From: Bettongia penicillata ogilbyi
Lineage: Eukaryota > Chordata > Mammalia > Diprotodontia > Potoroidae
Direction of reading: 5' to 3'
NCBI GenBank assembly: GCA_023548195.1
Contig: JAJHZJ010000312.1
Span: 124,001 to 188,000, forward strand
Length of the DNA stretch: 64,000 nt
Shown: piece by piece, positions 31,339 to 41,621 of the stretch
Layout: each line of letters opens with the position of its first letter
Position numbering within the stretch: position 1 is the first letter of the stretch
The notes under the pieces: generated by a model
Databases searched by the model: none
The model's input: only the letters and a program-made list of their open reading frames with translations
What the model was told of the DNA's origin: nothing
Position numbers and translations under genes: made by a program

Positions 31339-32705
31339 TATACAAAGTGGTAATCATCAAAACAATCTGCTACTATATAAGAAATAGAGTGATTGAGTAA
31401 TGGAATCGATTAGATACCCAAAAATGTGAACACATTAAATGATCACAATAATATAGTGTTTGATTAACCCAAAGATCTTAGCTATTGGGGCAAGAACTCA
31501 CTATTCAGCAAAAACTTTTGACAAAAATGGAAAGCAATCTGACATAAATTATATATAGACCAACATCTCACATCATATTCTAAGATAAACTCCAAATGAG
31601 TACATGATTTAGACATAAAGGATGATAACATTAGCAAATTAGAGAGGAACATGGATGAAATTACCTCACCTATTGATGGAAGGCATTCATGATAAAAAGA
31701 AAAAGAGAGATAATCACAGAAAGTGAAATGAATAATTTTAATTTTAGAAAATGTAAAAGGTTCTGTACATACAAAAACTAGTGCAGCTAAAATTAGAAAA
31801 GACACAGGAGATTGGTTTTTAAAATCTTTGCAGCAAATTTATCTAATAAAGAACTCATTTCTAGGACATAGGGACCTGAGTCAAATTTATAAGGATATAT
31901 TTCTTAATTGATAAATGTTCAAAGAATATGAATAGGCAATTTTCAGAGGAAGAAATCCATGCTCTCAATAACCTTATTTTTAAAATGCTCCAAATCAATA
32001 AGGATGTGCAAATTCAAACAACTGTACCACCTTACACCTAGCAGACTGGCTAAGTTGGCAAAAATGGAAAATGACAAATGCTGGAGGGCTTTAGGAAAAG
32101 ATATGTTAATGTGCTATTGCTGGATCTGTGAATTTTCCATTCTGCAAAGCAATTTGGAACTATGTCCCCCAAATTATTGAGCTACACACATCCTTTGATT
32201 CAGTGACATAGTTATTGGTCTATACCCCCAAAGAGATGAATTTAAAAAAAGAGGAAAAAGACCCATATGTACAAAAATATTTGTAGCAGCTCTTTTTGTG
32301 ATAGCAAACAATTGGAAACTAGGGCATATCCATTAATTGGAGAATGGCTAAACAAGTTATGATACATAAATGTGACAGAATACTATTGTATTTTAAGAAA
32401 TGATGAAAGAGATGCTTTCAGAAAATCCTGAGAAAACTTGTATAAACTGATTCAGAGTGAAGTGAGAAGAACCAGAAGAAGATTTACACAATAAGAATAA
32501 AATGTAAGAACAATCCACTCTAAAGGCCTTAGACACTGATCAACACAATGGCCAACCACATTTCTAAAAGACTCAAAATGAAACATGCTCTCCACTTCCA
32601 GAGAGAGAACTGATGGACACAGAGTAGAGATCAAAGGATATTTTATTTTCCTTCCTTCCTGTCTTCTTTGATTCATTTTTTCCTTTCTCATTTTTTAAAG
32701 AATTG
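31339..32705 (+). mobile_element. L1 ORF2 C-terminus and 3'UTR (plus), right part
   Basis: Continuation of 30097-30181: 'gtggtaatcatcaaaacaat', 'gatcttagctattggggcaa', 'acctagcagactggctaagt', 'aaatatttgtagcagctctt', 'ccattaattggagaatggct', 'actgattcagagtgaagtga', 'acatgctctccacttccaga'. Collinear with L1, with frameshifts and stops. More diverged than 27358-27820. Confidence 0.85.
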
Positions 32706-32814
32706 TTTAATTTATTCTGTTTAATAATAACCATCAACAAAACGGATCTTCAAATGAGCAAAAACTGAAAAGAATATATAGCAAACAATCTTAATTCTTT
32801 TATTTATAAATTGC
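32706..32814. other. Unassigned spacer
   Basis: Probably decayed L1 3'UTR. Confidence 0.35.
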
Positions 32815-32955
32815 CTTTCTTTCTCGTTCTCCTTTATCTGTTTTCTTCCTTCGTTAGAATGTAAGGGCTTTGAGGGCAGGGCAATTATTTACTTACAGCA
32901 ATGCCTGGCAAATAATTAATAAATGCTTTATCATTCTTCGTTCATTCATTCAACA
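32815..32955 (+). mobile_element. L2 3' end (plus)
   Basis: 'gttagaatgtaagggctttg', 'agggcagggcaattatttac', 'gcaatgcctggcaaataatt' with 'aataaatgcttt' and a ttcattcattcaa tail. Confidence 0.75.
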
Positions 32956-32974
32956 TAAAGTAACTTTAACAATA

Positions 32975-33235
32975 CCCAAAGACCAGGTGAATTTGCAAAA
33001 GATCTCCACAAACCATTAAAAACCATCCAGTTCCAATATGAGATCCATTTGCAAAAATAGGACAAGAAGAGATCCTACCAAACTTCTTCCATAATACCAG
33101 ACATGGTCATTGCATCTACACCAAGAAGAGCCAATACGAAAAAGAAAACCACAGACCAACACCTCTAATGAACACCAGTGCAAAAAATACAAAATATTAG
33201 CAATGGTAATACATCACAAAGGTCATCATGACCAG
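32975..33235 (+). mobile_element. L1 ORF2 reverse transcriptase fragment (plus)
   Basis: 'ttgcaaaaataggacaagaa', 'agaccaacacctctaatgaa' (N/R-P-x-S-L-M-N type block) and 'cacaaaggtcatcatgacca' (I/V-H-H-D-Q-V region) are the L1 RT N-terminal blocks. Both ends truncated. Confidence 0.65.
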
Positions 33236-33254
33236 GTTGAGAGCACAAATGAAT

Positions 33255-33365
33255 TCGGAGTTTTCTCTAAACTAGGAATTTAATTTTAATTTTAATTTTC
33301 AGTTCAAAATTCTCTCCCTCCCTGCACTCCCTCCCTTACCGAATGAAAAGGCAAGCAATAAGATA
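33255..33365 (-). mobile_element. L1-type 3' end (minus)
   Basis: A tttaattttaatttt tail complement followed by 'caaaattctctccctccctg' and 'gaaaaggcaagcaata' is the reverse of the L1 3' terminus (ggagggagagaatttggaac...). Confidence 0.5.
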
Positions 33366-33369
33366 CTTA

Positions 33370-33545
33370 CTATATTTTTTTTTCTTTTTTTCCTTCTTTC
33401 TTCCTATCTGACATGGAATTTGTATTGCATAACTATATATATTTGTGACATTTTTCTTACCTTTTCAGTGGATAAGGAAGGGGAGGGAGGGAGACAATTT
33501 GGAATTGAAAATAAGATAAAACATTTTAAAAGTATTAATAATTAA
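33370..33545 (+). mobile_element. L1-type 3' end (plus)
   Basis: 'ttgtattgcataactatata', 'cttttcagtggataaggaag' and 'gagggagggagacaatttgg' with an aataagataaaaca tail is the plus form of the same terminus; tail-to-tail with 33255-33365. Confidence 0.55.
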
Positions 33546-33590
33546 GAATATTAATTAATATTAATAATATTAATAAATAATAATGACACA
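33530..33590 (+). repeat. AT-rich (TAATAT)n-like low complexity
   Basis: Repeated attaat/aataat words after the L1 tail. Confidence 0.7.
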
Positions 33591-34004
33591 AACTGGAACT
33601 TGAACAGCCAAAGGAGGCCATGACCCCAATCAGGTCTAGCTCTTGTCTGGTTTGCTTAAGGCTTAACCTTACTCACCTAGTTTTAGTTAGAACCGGCTCC
33701 TGAAACTCTTCTGTAAGCTTTCTAACCCGGAATAATTATAATTCCAACTCTCTCATTCTAGAGGCTTCTATTACCCTGTTGCAATGAGAAAATGATTTCC
33801 TAGTTAATCTTTAGAGAAGTTCTTTCCTAATAGTCTACCCTCCTTGACCTCCATCAATGTATGAAAAAACTCATGTAAACCTAAACCCTACCTGCTCTAG
33901 GGCAGGCATTCTACCGGAGCATATGTCCCACTGCATGTCCAGTCCACCAACTTGCACTAAAACTTTTGGGACATCTCAAATAATGAACAGAAAACAAATA
34001 ACGA
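33591..34004. other. Unassigned non-coding DNA
   Basis: Nothing recognised. Confidence 0.4.
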
Positions 34005-34235
34005 GGGCAAGGATAGAGATCCTGCCTCAGAGTCAGGAAGACACGGGTTCAAGATGAGCTTTTGACGTCCAGCATACTGATTATTTGTCCCTCGGTAAGT
34101 CATTAACCTCTAAGTGCCCCTACACAACTCTTTAAGACATTAAGTTACAGAAAAAAGTGCAGATCCACACTAGTATAAAGAGTTTCCTTATAAGGAATTC
34201 CCTATACTAATGAAATAGCATGCTCCATAGCATAC
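34005..34235 (+). mobile_element. Marsupial Ther-like SINE (plus)
   Basis: 'cctgcctcagagtcaggaag', 'ctcggtaagtcattaacctc', 'tgcagatccacactagtata', 'gaattccctatactaatgaa' and 'atagcatgctcc'. Same 3' tail as 59820-60035. Confidence 0.6.
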
Positions 34236-34244
34236 CATTCCAAT

Positions 34245-34318
34245 AATGATCAGAGATATTTATGTAATACTGAAGGCTTATCTATATCAATTTATTTGAG
34301 CCTCATGATAACCCTCCA
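34245..34318 (-). mobile_element. MIR fragment (minus)
   Basis: 'tcaatttatttgagcctcat' and 'gataaccctccaag' match the reverse MIR 'atctcatttgatcctcacaacaacc' block. Confidence 0.4.
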
Positions 34319-34461
34319 AGCTTTCTTCTTGTTGTTGTTGCTTCCAGTCCTTCATTTTTGGCGATGGCCAATGGCATCGTGAGGGTGATGTCTTGACTTG
34401 GATGTGAATTGGATTTAAGTGAAGTTGAGCTGCATACACATATGCACGCATGTGTACACAT

Positions 34462-34494
<33 letters not shown>

Positions 34495-34728
34495 TCATCA
34501 GCTTCACTCTCTCCTCCAGAAGCCTCAGAATCCAGTGGCAAAGTAAAAGGCAAGACAACTGGCGATGGCCTGGGATGTACTGGGTGGCCTTGAATGCAAG
34601 AATCAATTTCCCCATTTAACAGATGAGGAATCCAAGGCTGAGGGTGACCAAATAACTCACCTAAGGTCAGTTCATAAATACCTGAGGTCTTTCTGACTCT
34701 AAGATCAGTCACTGTCCACTGAACCACA
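34319..34728 (-). mobile_element. tRNA-headed SINE with long RTE tail (minus), containing (CA)n
   Basis: Tail complement 'tggccaatggcatcgtgagg' and 'tgatgtcttgacttggatgt', then 'gcttcactctctcctccaga', 'tggcgatggcctgggatgta', 'cccatttaacagatgaggaa' and head complement 'actgtccactgaaccaca'. The tail blocks are also in the RTE units at 36017 and 40908. Open frames across it are not genes. Confidence 0.75.
34463..34492 (+). repeat. (CA)n microsatellite
   Basis: About 15 CA units within the SINE tail, preceded by imperfect ACATGC-type purine/pyrimidine alternation from 34433. Confidence 0.95.
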
Positions 34729-35435
34729 CTCGATCTATCTATCTAGACCCTCCCTATGGGCTGCTGCTCAGTTACCTCAATAAGCTAATGTCTGACAAAG
34801 ATCAGCACTCTACAGAGTTCCTACAAGCAGTTTTTAATATGATCATTAACAGAGAGTCACTTAGTGAAAATAAGCAAACATTAGGTACAGAATAAAATGG
34901 TCAAATGAACTCAATTGCTGGTAACCAAGGGAGATAAACTGATACTGAATAGCCCCTAAGAGTGGAAAGAAGTTCTATTTGTAGGCAGGTATTGCCTGCA
35001 AATGACCCACATGGGACCTGACCAAATTCAGGATCTAGTTAGGGTCACTGAAAACCAATTGATTTTCCCATGGCACTCTGAAAGAAGGCCTTTAAAAAGT
35101 GTGGGGAGAGGGAGGGTTAAGTAATTTCCTTTTATTTATGTTAAGCCAAACAAATGAAATGATGACCCCATTAGAAGGCACCTAATTGACACTGAAAGGG
35201 AGAAAAAAGGAACTAGAAGCTAGCTGATTAGGGATTTGTTTCTTCTGCTTATCTCAAGTTAAAGCAAGCAATCTTAATGATTTTGAATGTTCTAATGGCT
35301 TTGAATGGATGGAATTTGGTAGTCAGGGCCAAAGCAGAATATAGACTTCAGTTCAAAATAAGGAAAATCTGCATAATTTAGAATTTTCAAAAATTGGAAA
35401 GGGTGACCTCAGGGGATGGTGAATTCAATTTAATT
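34729..35435. other. Unassigned, possibly unique DNA
   Basis: 700 bp without recognised repeats apart from a small ctatctatct run. 35090-35430 is AT-rich with TAAT-containing words and no frame; a conserved non-coding element is possible but untested. Confidence 0.35.
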
Positions 35436-35439
35436 CAAC

Positions 35440-35740
35440 ATCTGTTAAGTGTATAATAAAAATAATAATAATAAGCAATATATTGTGCTTTGAGGTTTGT
35501 AAAGTTTAAATTCATATGTATATATATACATATATAATTTATATGTACATATGTATAATTTCATTTGATCTATATAACAATCCAGTGAGGTTCAATGCTA
35601 TTACTATTCCCATTTCACAGATAAAAAAAATAAAGGCTTTAAAGTTAAGTGATTTGCCCATGGTCATATAGTAAACTTCTGGAGGAAGGATTTGTATTCT
35701 GGTCTCTCCTAACTCCAAGGCCAGTGCTCTATCTAGCTGC
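35440..35740 (-). mobile_element. MIR SINE (minus) with TA-rich expansion
   Basis: 'ttgtgctttgaggtttgtaa', 'ttcatttgatctatataaca', 'atccagtgaggttcaatgct', 'cccatttcacagataaaa' and 'gatttgcccatggtcatata'. An atatgtatatata expansion sits at 35513-35560. Confidence 0.65.
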
Positions 35741-35924
35741 CTACTGCATCAGGAGCACTGTGTTGGGAAAACAAATTACACAGTCTGATGTACTCTGTCT
35801 ACTGGGGATTGGAACATATGAGAAGGCAATGATTATTAATATGAAATATGTAAAGGAATGGGCCAAACAAAATCTCTGGAAAACTAGAGACTTCTAGAGA
35901 CTTCTTCTAAGCAGGAGCTTAATG
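35741..35924. other. Unassigned spacer
   Basis: Nothing recognised. Confidence 0.4.
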
Positions 35925-36016
35925 GTCTCTTGGAAGGTTGCAGGCATGTATTATGAAGAAGAGGGCAGTAGGGGCTATATTAGATGGCCTTAGAGGTCCC
36001 TTCTACTCTAAACAGG
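35925..36016 (+). mobile_element. L3 3' end (plus)
   Basis: 'ttagatggccttagaggtcc' with 'cttctactcta' is the L3 terminal signature. Confidence 0.55.
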
Positions 36017-36555
36017 GGTGTATAGAGTACCCAGAAGGACTAACACCTCTGTTGTGAGGGCTTGCTAGCTTTTTCGGGGCCACTCATCCAACTTTGGCAT
36101 CCACACCTTTCACCCAACTCTCACCTGTGGCTCCAAGAAGCTGTAACAAGTGCAGCAGCCACACCCAGTAAAGCCAATGTTGGCAGACAAGTTAAACCAG
36201 GTTGAGGGTAATCAACAGGTCACAAACCCATCAGTGAATTAGGAAGATGTCTATCCCAAGCATGGGAAAACTTCCCCTGGTGGAATGGGTGGAAGAGGAT
36301 AACTTGTTCCAAGAGCTGTGAAGGAGGCTGAAGCAGGCACCATGGGTCACTTAGAGGTTGGTCAGACATCAAAGATACCAAGGTCATCCACTGCATGCCA
36401 TACCATCAGCAGTCCTCCTGTCTTTTGTCTTGTCTCTGAAAGAGAGAGTGAGGTTAACAGCTTTGTGCAACTCGACCTTACTTAAATACTATTCACGTGA
36501 CAAGTCAAAACATCATTCCATGCTAGCATCTTCAAAAACGAAAGATGAATAACTC
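36017..36555 (+). mobile_element. RTE-type 3' unit (plus), most complete copy
   Basis: Begins 'ggggtgtatagagtacccag', 'ggactaacacctctgttgtg', then 'ttaaaccaggttgagggtaa', 'agaggataacttgttccaag', 'ggaggctgaagcaggcacca', 'aggttggtcagacatcaaag' and ends near 'ctagcatcttcaaaaacg'. The minus-strand unit at 40908-41462 matches it block for block. No ORF. Confidence 0.7.
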
Positions 36556-36559
36556 TAAA

Positions 36560-36832
36560 ATGAAAAGAAAACCCAGTTGCGTTTGGTGAATTTAAAAAAC
36601 TGAGATCTAGAAACTACATATATTGTCACAGGTACTAAAAGAACTGGCAAACACAATTGCTAAGCCACTATCATTAATATTTGAAAGATAATGGAAAATG
36701 GGGGAGTCCCTGTGTATCTGAAGAAGGAAAAATACTGTCTCAGAATTTCAGACAGAGAAAGGGAGTCCACAACCTATCATGAACCATTGACTTCGGCTTT
36801 GATTCCTGAGAAATGTCTAGAACGGCTCATTT
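36560..36832 (+). mobile_element. L3/CR1 LINE, RT N-terminal part (plus)
   Basis: 'ctgagatctagaaactacat', 'gtactaaaagaactggcaaa', 'ttgctaagccactatcatta', 'gacttcggctttgattcctg' and 'agaaatgtctagaacg' align to L3 ORF2 before and within the early RT domain. The same element continues at 37871. Confidence 0.7.
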
Positions 36833-37864
36833 GTTTTAATTTATTTTTTTTCAATTATCAGTAACCCTTATTCCCTCCCTCATACCTCCCATCCCTGAAA
36901 AAAGAGAAAAACAAAATCCATGTAACAAATGTGAATAGTCAAGTACAGGCTCCTTAAATTTTTTCCACTCATGACCCCTTCAGCGCTTCTTAAACTGTGT
37001 TTTAAGCCTAAGAAGCACTGGCCAAAAAAATTAAATGGGATAATATTCAGAAAGCACTTTGCACAAGTGCTAGATAATATTCTATTATTATTTTTGTCAA
37101 GCAAATCAAATTCTCCTTTTGATCATGTTTAAAAATGCAGATCTCTTCCTGTGTATCTAGTCCATCACCTCCCTCAGTAGATGGGTAAAATAGCTTTGCT
37201 TCTCTGGAAGCCTGACTGGTCATTGTCTTGCATAGTTTTAAAGTTTTTTCCCCAAGATGTTCATTTTTATAATGTAGTTATAATATATGTTGTTCTCCTG
37301 TTTTTAGTTATTCTATATCAGTTCACAAAAATCTTTCTAGCTTCTCTGAAGTGTCTCTTTCCTCATTTGTTACAGCACAATAATATTGCATTACATTATA
37401 TACGATAATTGGTTCAGCCATCCCCAACTGATAGGCACACGCCTTAATTTCCAGTTCTTTACTACTATAAAAAGAGATGTTATTAATATTTTTGTAAATA
37501 TAGTACCCTTCTCTCATTCTTTGATCTCTCTGGGTTATGAAACTAGTAATGGTAACACTGAGTCAAAGGGTATGCACAGTTTATCATTTTTTGCTACATA
37601 GTTCCAAATAGCTTGGCTAGACCAATCCATAGCTCCATCAGTAACGAATCAATGTGCTTGATTTCCCATAGTCATTTTCTTTTTGGACTGCTTTGACAAT
37701 CTGATGGGTAGGATCTCATATTTGCATTAATTTGTACTTCTCTGATTATTAATAATTTGGAGCACTTTGTTTTTTCACGTGACTCTAGATAGCTTTGATT
37801 TCTTTCCTTGATAGCTGCTTGTTCACATCCTTTCACCATCTATCATTTGGGAAATGACTCTTTA
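36833..37864 (-). mobile_element. L1 3' part (minus), inserted in L3
   Basis: Starts with the T-rich tail complement, then 'ttccctccctcatacctccc', 'gagaaaaacaaaatccatgt', 'aatattgcattacattatat', 'aattggttcagccatcccca', 'actgagtcaaagggtatgca' and 'catcctttcaccatctatca'. Flanked by gaacggctcatt (36820s) and gaatggatcatt (37865-37876), a 12-bp target duplication matching at 10 positions. No intact ORF. Confidence 0.8.
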
Positions 37865-37870
37865 GAATGG

Positions 37871-38199
37871 ATCATTAAATGTATAATTAGTGAACATCCA
37901 GCAAGGGAAAGGGTGGTTACAAAAAAACTGACATGTCTTCATCAATGACATACCATACATTCATCACCTCATCTTCCTATTTTTAATAGAATTAAAACTG
38001 ATACATCAGAGGAATACTATGAATATTCCAAAGTATAGAATTTTTCAAAGGATTTAATTAAGAGCTACAAACTATTTTTGTTGAAATTGTGAGGATATGT
38101 GGACTGATAATACATATAGACTGATTCAGAGTTGTTTGAATGGCCAGACTTAAAAAATAAGTGCTAATGGCTCATTGTGAACTAAGCAAGATTCCTAAA
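37871..38199 (+). mobile_element. L3/CR1 LINE, RT middle part (plus)
   Basis: Resumes L3 directly: 'atcattaaatgtataattag', 'tgaacatccagcaagg', 'gattcagagttgtttgaatg' with 'gccagacttaaaaaa'. The order and content fit between the pieces at 36560-36832 and 38455-39262. Confidence 0.65.
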
Positions 38200-38448
38200 T
38201 GAGAGTAGCTAGTTAGCGCAGTGGATAGTGTTGGGTCTGTGTCCAGGAATAAATAGCTAATTTGATTTGATTTCAGTCCCTTGCTGTGTGACCCTGGGAA
38301 AGTCACTTAACCTCATTCAACCTCAGTTCCCTCAACTGTAAAATGGGGTAATAGTAGCACCTACTTTTCAAAGTTGTTGTGAGGTTCTAACAAAATAATG
38401 TGCTTGGCACATAATAGATGCTATAACTTATTCCCTTCCTTTCAAGCA
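38200..38448 (+). mobile_element. MIR/Ther-1 type SINE (plus), nested in L3
   Basis: 'gctagttagcgcagtggata' head, 'ttgctgtgtgaccctgggaa', 'taaaatggggtaatagtagc', 'gttgttgtgaggttctaaca' and 'ttggcacataatagatgct'. Confidence 0.8.
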
Positions 38449-38454
38449 GAGGGT

Positions 38455-39262
38455 TTCAGAGATTAGTGATTGGCTCCATGCTGTTTACAATATCAGTAAC
38501 TTATAGGAAATCATAGATAGCAAATCATCAACTTTGCACATCATATAAAAGTGAGAGGGATAGTTAACATGTATGATAGTCAGAATCCAAAAAGACCTTG
38601 ATATGTTTGAGCACTAAACTGAGGCTAAGGTGAAATTTGAATGGAATGAATGTAAAGTCTTATGCTTTTGTTCAGAAAGCACACGAGGTGTTATTATGTA
38701 GGAGTTTGTTGGACAGAGATCGAGAGTTTTAGTGGATTGCAAACTCAATATGAGTTATCAATGAAATGTGGCAGCCAAAATATCAGATGCAATCTTGGGT
38801 TGCATTAAGTTGAGCGTAAAGCAGGGATAGTTTCTCTGTATTTTGCCTTAGTTGGACCACATCTAGAGTGTTGTGTTTAGTTCATGATGCCATAGCTTAA
38901 GCACTTTGATAACCAGAAACTCACCCAGAGGTGAGCAATTAGGACTGTAAAGGTCCTTTAGTCTACATCATGAGGATTGGCTGAAGGAAATGGACATGAT
39001 AGCTGTCTTCAAGTGTTTGAAGGACCATCTTATGAAAGAGGGACTAGGCTTACTCTGTTTCATCCCAGAAGGAGAATGAGAGCACTGGGGAGAAGTCAAT
39101 TTGAACTTGATATCAGGGAGGAAAGCAGCTTCCTAAAAATTAGAACTGTCCAAAAGTAGAATGGGCTATCTTGAGAGGTGTTAGGAAGTTTCTTGGGAAG
39201 TTTCCAGGCAAAGGCTAGAAAACCACTTAGAGTATGATGTAGTAGGGATTCTTTTCAGATGT
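38455..39262 (+). mobile_element. L3/CR1 LINE, RT catalytic region to ORF end (plus)
   Basis: Follows L3 in order: 'gattggctccatgctgttta', 'caactttgcacatcatataa' (position of the FADDT-type catalytic box, decayed), 'ccaaaaagaccttgatatgt', 'tagttggaccacatctagag', 'gacatgatagctgtcttcaa', 'aattagaactgtccaaaagt' and 'agaatgggctatcttgagag'. Multiple stops; the 60-codon frame at 38977-39159 is part of it. Confidence 0.8.
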
Positions 39263-39271
39263 AAGTTAAAC

Positions 39272-39330
39272 TGTTGTTCATCCTTTGTTCTCAAAGAAGA
39301 CCAATGACATCATGAGGGTGGTGTCTTGAT
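39272..39330 (-). mobile_element. RTE-tailed SINE 3' tail only (minus)
   Basis: 'gttgttcatcctttgttctc', 'aaagaagaccaatgacatca' and 'tgagggtggtgtcttgatta' are the tail complement. The rest is replaced by the microsatellite block. Confidence 0.65.
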
Positions 39331-39397
39331 TAGAGAGAGATAGAGACAGAGACAGAGATACAGAGACAGAGAGAAATACAGAGACAGGCAGACAGAC

Positions 39398-39451
<54 letters not shown>

Positions 39452-39585
39452 AAGAAGGGCAAGGAGGAGGAAGAGAAGAAAAAGAAGAGGAGGAAGAGAA
39501 AGAAGAAGGAAAAGAAGAAGAGGAGGGAAAGGAAGAGGAGGAGGAGAAAAAGGAGAAGGAGGGGGAGGAGGGGGAGGAGGATGAG
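39331..39585 (+). repeat. Compound GAGACA / GATA / GAA-GAG purine microsatellite
   Basis: GAGACA-type units (39331-39390), pure GATA (39401-39450), then about 130 bp of irregular AAG/AGG/GGAGGA purine tract to 39585. Confidence 0.93.
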
Positions 39586-40089
39586 TCTGTGATTCTTTTA
39601 AGCTTCTGATATTCCAGATTGATGGAGGGTCAATATGGTCACATTAAGATATGTATCTAGATACGCTTCCTATCAGGAAACGGGTACATTTTTACACAGG
39701 AGACCAAAAATAGCAGGGAATCTCCAACAACCATCACAAAATTAGTAGACATTACACACAACGGTCCTTGTGTTCCGAAGGATCATTATTTTAATGGCTG
39801 GTTGATATCATCATTTGGGGTTGCTAGTTAGACTATTTACTTACAAGTAAGTTTACTTTCCTTCATGAGCCATGACATATACTTTGGTTGTGAGAATCCA
39901 ATCGAGTTAAAAATAACTTCACCTATACATCCAAGCAGAACTTTCTAACGTTAGTTAAATCCTATTGATAAATTTTGAGACAAGACTAATGTGCTGCTGT
40001 GGAAGTATTTACTCTATAACCATTCAAACTTATTTTCATAATAGTAGCAATAGTTAGAAAATAATTCTTTTTAAAAGTTGAAATAAAAC
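39586..40089. other. Unassigned non-coding DNA
   Basis: Nothing recognised. Confidence 0.4.
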
Positions 40090-40310
40090 ATGTCAAGTAT
40101 ATGCCTTGCAATGCAAAGCACTGAGTTTGGAAGCAGAGGACTTGGCTTCAAATCATGGCTCTTTCATTTAATATCTGTGCAACCTTGAGTAAATTACATA
40201 ATCTCTTTAATGCCTCAGTTTCCTTATTTGTAAAATTAAGGGTTCATTCTAGAGCACGTTTAAGGATAAAGCTCTAAATCTGAGATCCTATGATTTCTTT
40301 TATAGTTGAA
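40090..40310 (+). mobile_element. MIR3/Ther-2 type SINE (plus)
   Basis: 'ttgcaatgcaaagcactgag', 'gaggacttggcttcaaatca', 'gcctcagtttccttatttgt' and an L3-like tail 'gctctaaatctgagatccta' with 'tgatttct'. Confidence 0.65.
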
Positions 40311-40907
40311 TCTTCAGGGCAAACACATATACATGCATGCACACATGAGCACACATGTTCACACATGTAACTGTGTTCCTTATACTTACTGACTATATAA
40401 GAGAAATAATGAACTTGACTCATCAACAAATCTGTATAAGAAGGTCCAAGGACAGTGATGGAAGCTTCTATTCCCCATGCCTTCATCTATTGCTAGAAAC
40501 AATTACTGTTAGCATTTTAATCATCTTGAGGTTTTCACATGACAGGCTACCAACCAGTGCTAAGTAAACTAGACACCTATCACACTGAATTCTAGGATTC
40601 AGATCACTTGCAGAATAATGAGACCTTCAAAATGCTGAAAAACCCGGAATCATCATGAAAGCCCCTTTATTGAATGACTGAATGCAGAAGAAGGTTGGGG
40701 CAGGGATGATCTTTGTTCAGTCTCCAATATGGCTGGAGAAGAGACAATGAAAAAAAGAGAAGCAAGGCACCTACTTTAATTTGCAACAGTAGGTTGTTCA
40801 AAGAAAGACACGCTTTCTTTTCCACTGACAGGCTGAATGACAAACCCTGATTTAAAAATAAAAAGAGGCCAAGACCCAGAACACTGTTTAAAAAAATGAT
40901 ATATTTT
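40311..40907. other. Unassigned DNA with alternating CA/TG stretch
   Basis: 40322-40372 is an imperfect alternating purine/pyrimidine tract (acatgcatgcacacatgagc and similar). The rest is unrecognised. Confidence 0.4.
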
Positions 40908-41462
40908 TTGTCCTTTGTTTCCAAAGAGAACAAGTGACATCATAGGTGATATCTTGATTTGCATGGGAATTGTATTTGAGACAACATTGCACAAATTCAT
41001 CAGCCTCAGTGTCTTTTCTGAGTCATCAAAGTCCAAGGGCAAGACAAAAGTCAGGATCACGGGCAATAGGTCAAGATATAATGGATGATCTTGGTATCTC
41101 CAATGTCTGACCAAGCTCTGAGTGTCTCACAGCACCTGCTTCAGCTGCCTTCATGGCTATTGGGAAAAATTGTTTTCATCTTTCCATTCCACCAGGGGAA
41201 GCCTTCATATGTTTGGGGTAGATGCCGCCCTAACTCACTGAGGGATTGGAGGTCTGTTGGTTGCCCCCAACCTGGTTGTGCTTGTCTGCCAAGACAGTTT
41301 TACTCGGGTATGACCCCTGCACCTGTTGCAGCTTCTTGGAGTCACAGGTGAAAGTTGGGTGAAAGGTATGGACACCAATGATGGATAACCAGCCCTAAAA
41401 AGGGCTCAGCAAGTCCTCACACCAGAGGTGCTAGTCCTCCTGGAACACCCCATACACCCCTG
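40908..41462 (-). mobile_element. RTE-type 3' unit (minus), near complete
   Basis: Complement of 36017-36555: 'gtcctttgtttccaaagaga', 'tgatatcttgatttgcatgg', 'cagcctcagtgtcttttctg', 'gcacctgcttcagctgcctt', 'cctaactcactgagggattg', 'ttggagtcacaggtgaaagt' and 'ccagaggtgctagtcctcct' ending 'ccatacacccc'. Frames across it are artefacts. Confidence 0.75.
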
Positions 41463-41621
41463 AAAAACGGCAGTGAGGGAGTGGTAGTATCATTCTCTTC
41501 ATTTGGAATTTTCACTACTATCCACCTAAAACCCATCAGAATTTTAGTGAAACTTCCTGCAACATTTTTCACACTGATTTCAGAAGAAAAGAACTATGTC
41601 ATTGTTTTATTATTATAGAAA
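41463..41621. other. Unassigned spacer
   Basis: Nothing recognised. Confidence 0.4.

Noticed and set aside
34287..34727. 146-codon minus-strand frame
   Set aside because: It reads through an RTE-tailed SINE and its CA repeat.
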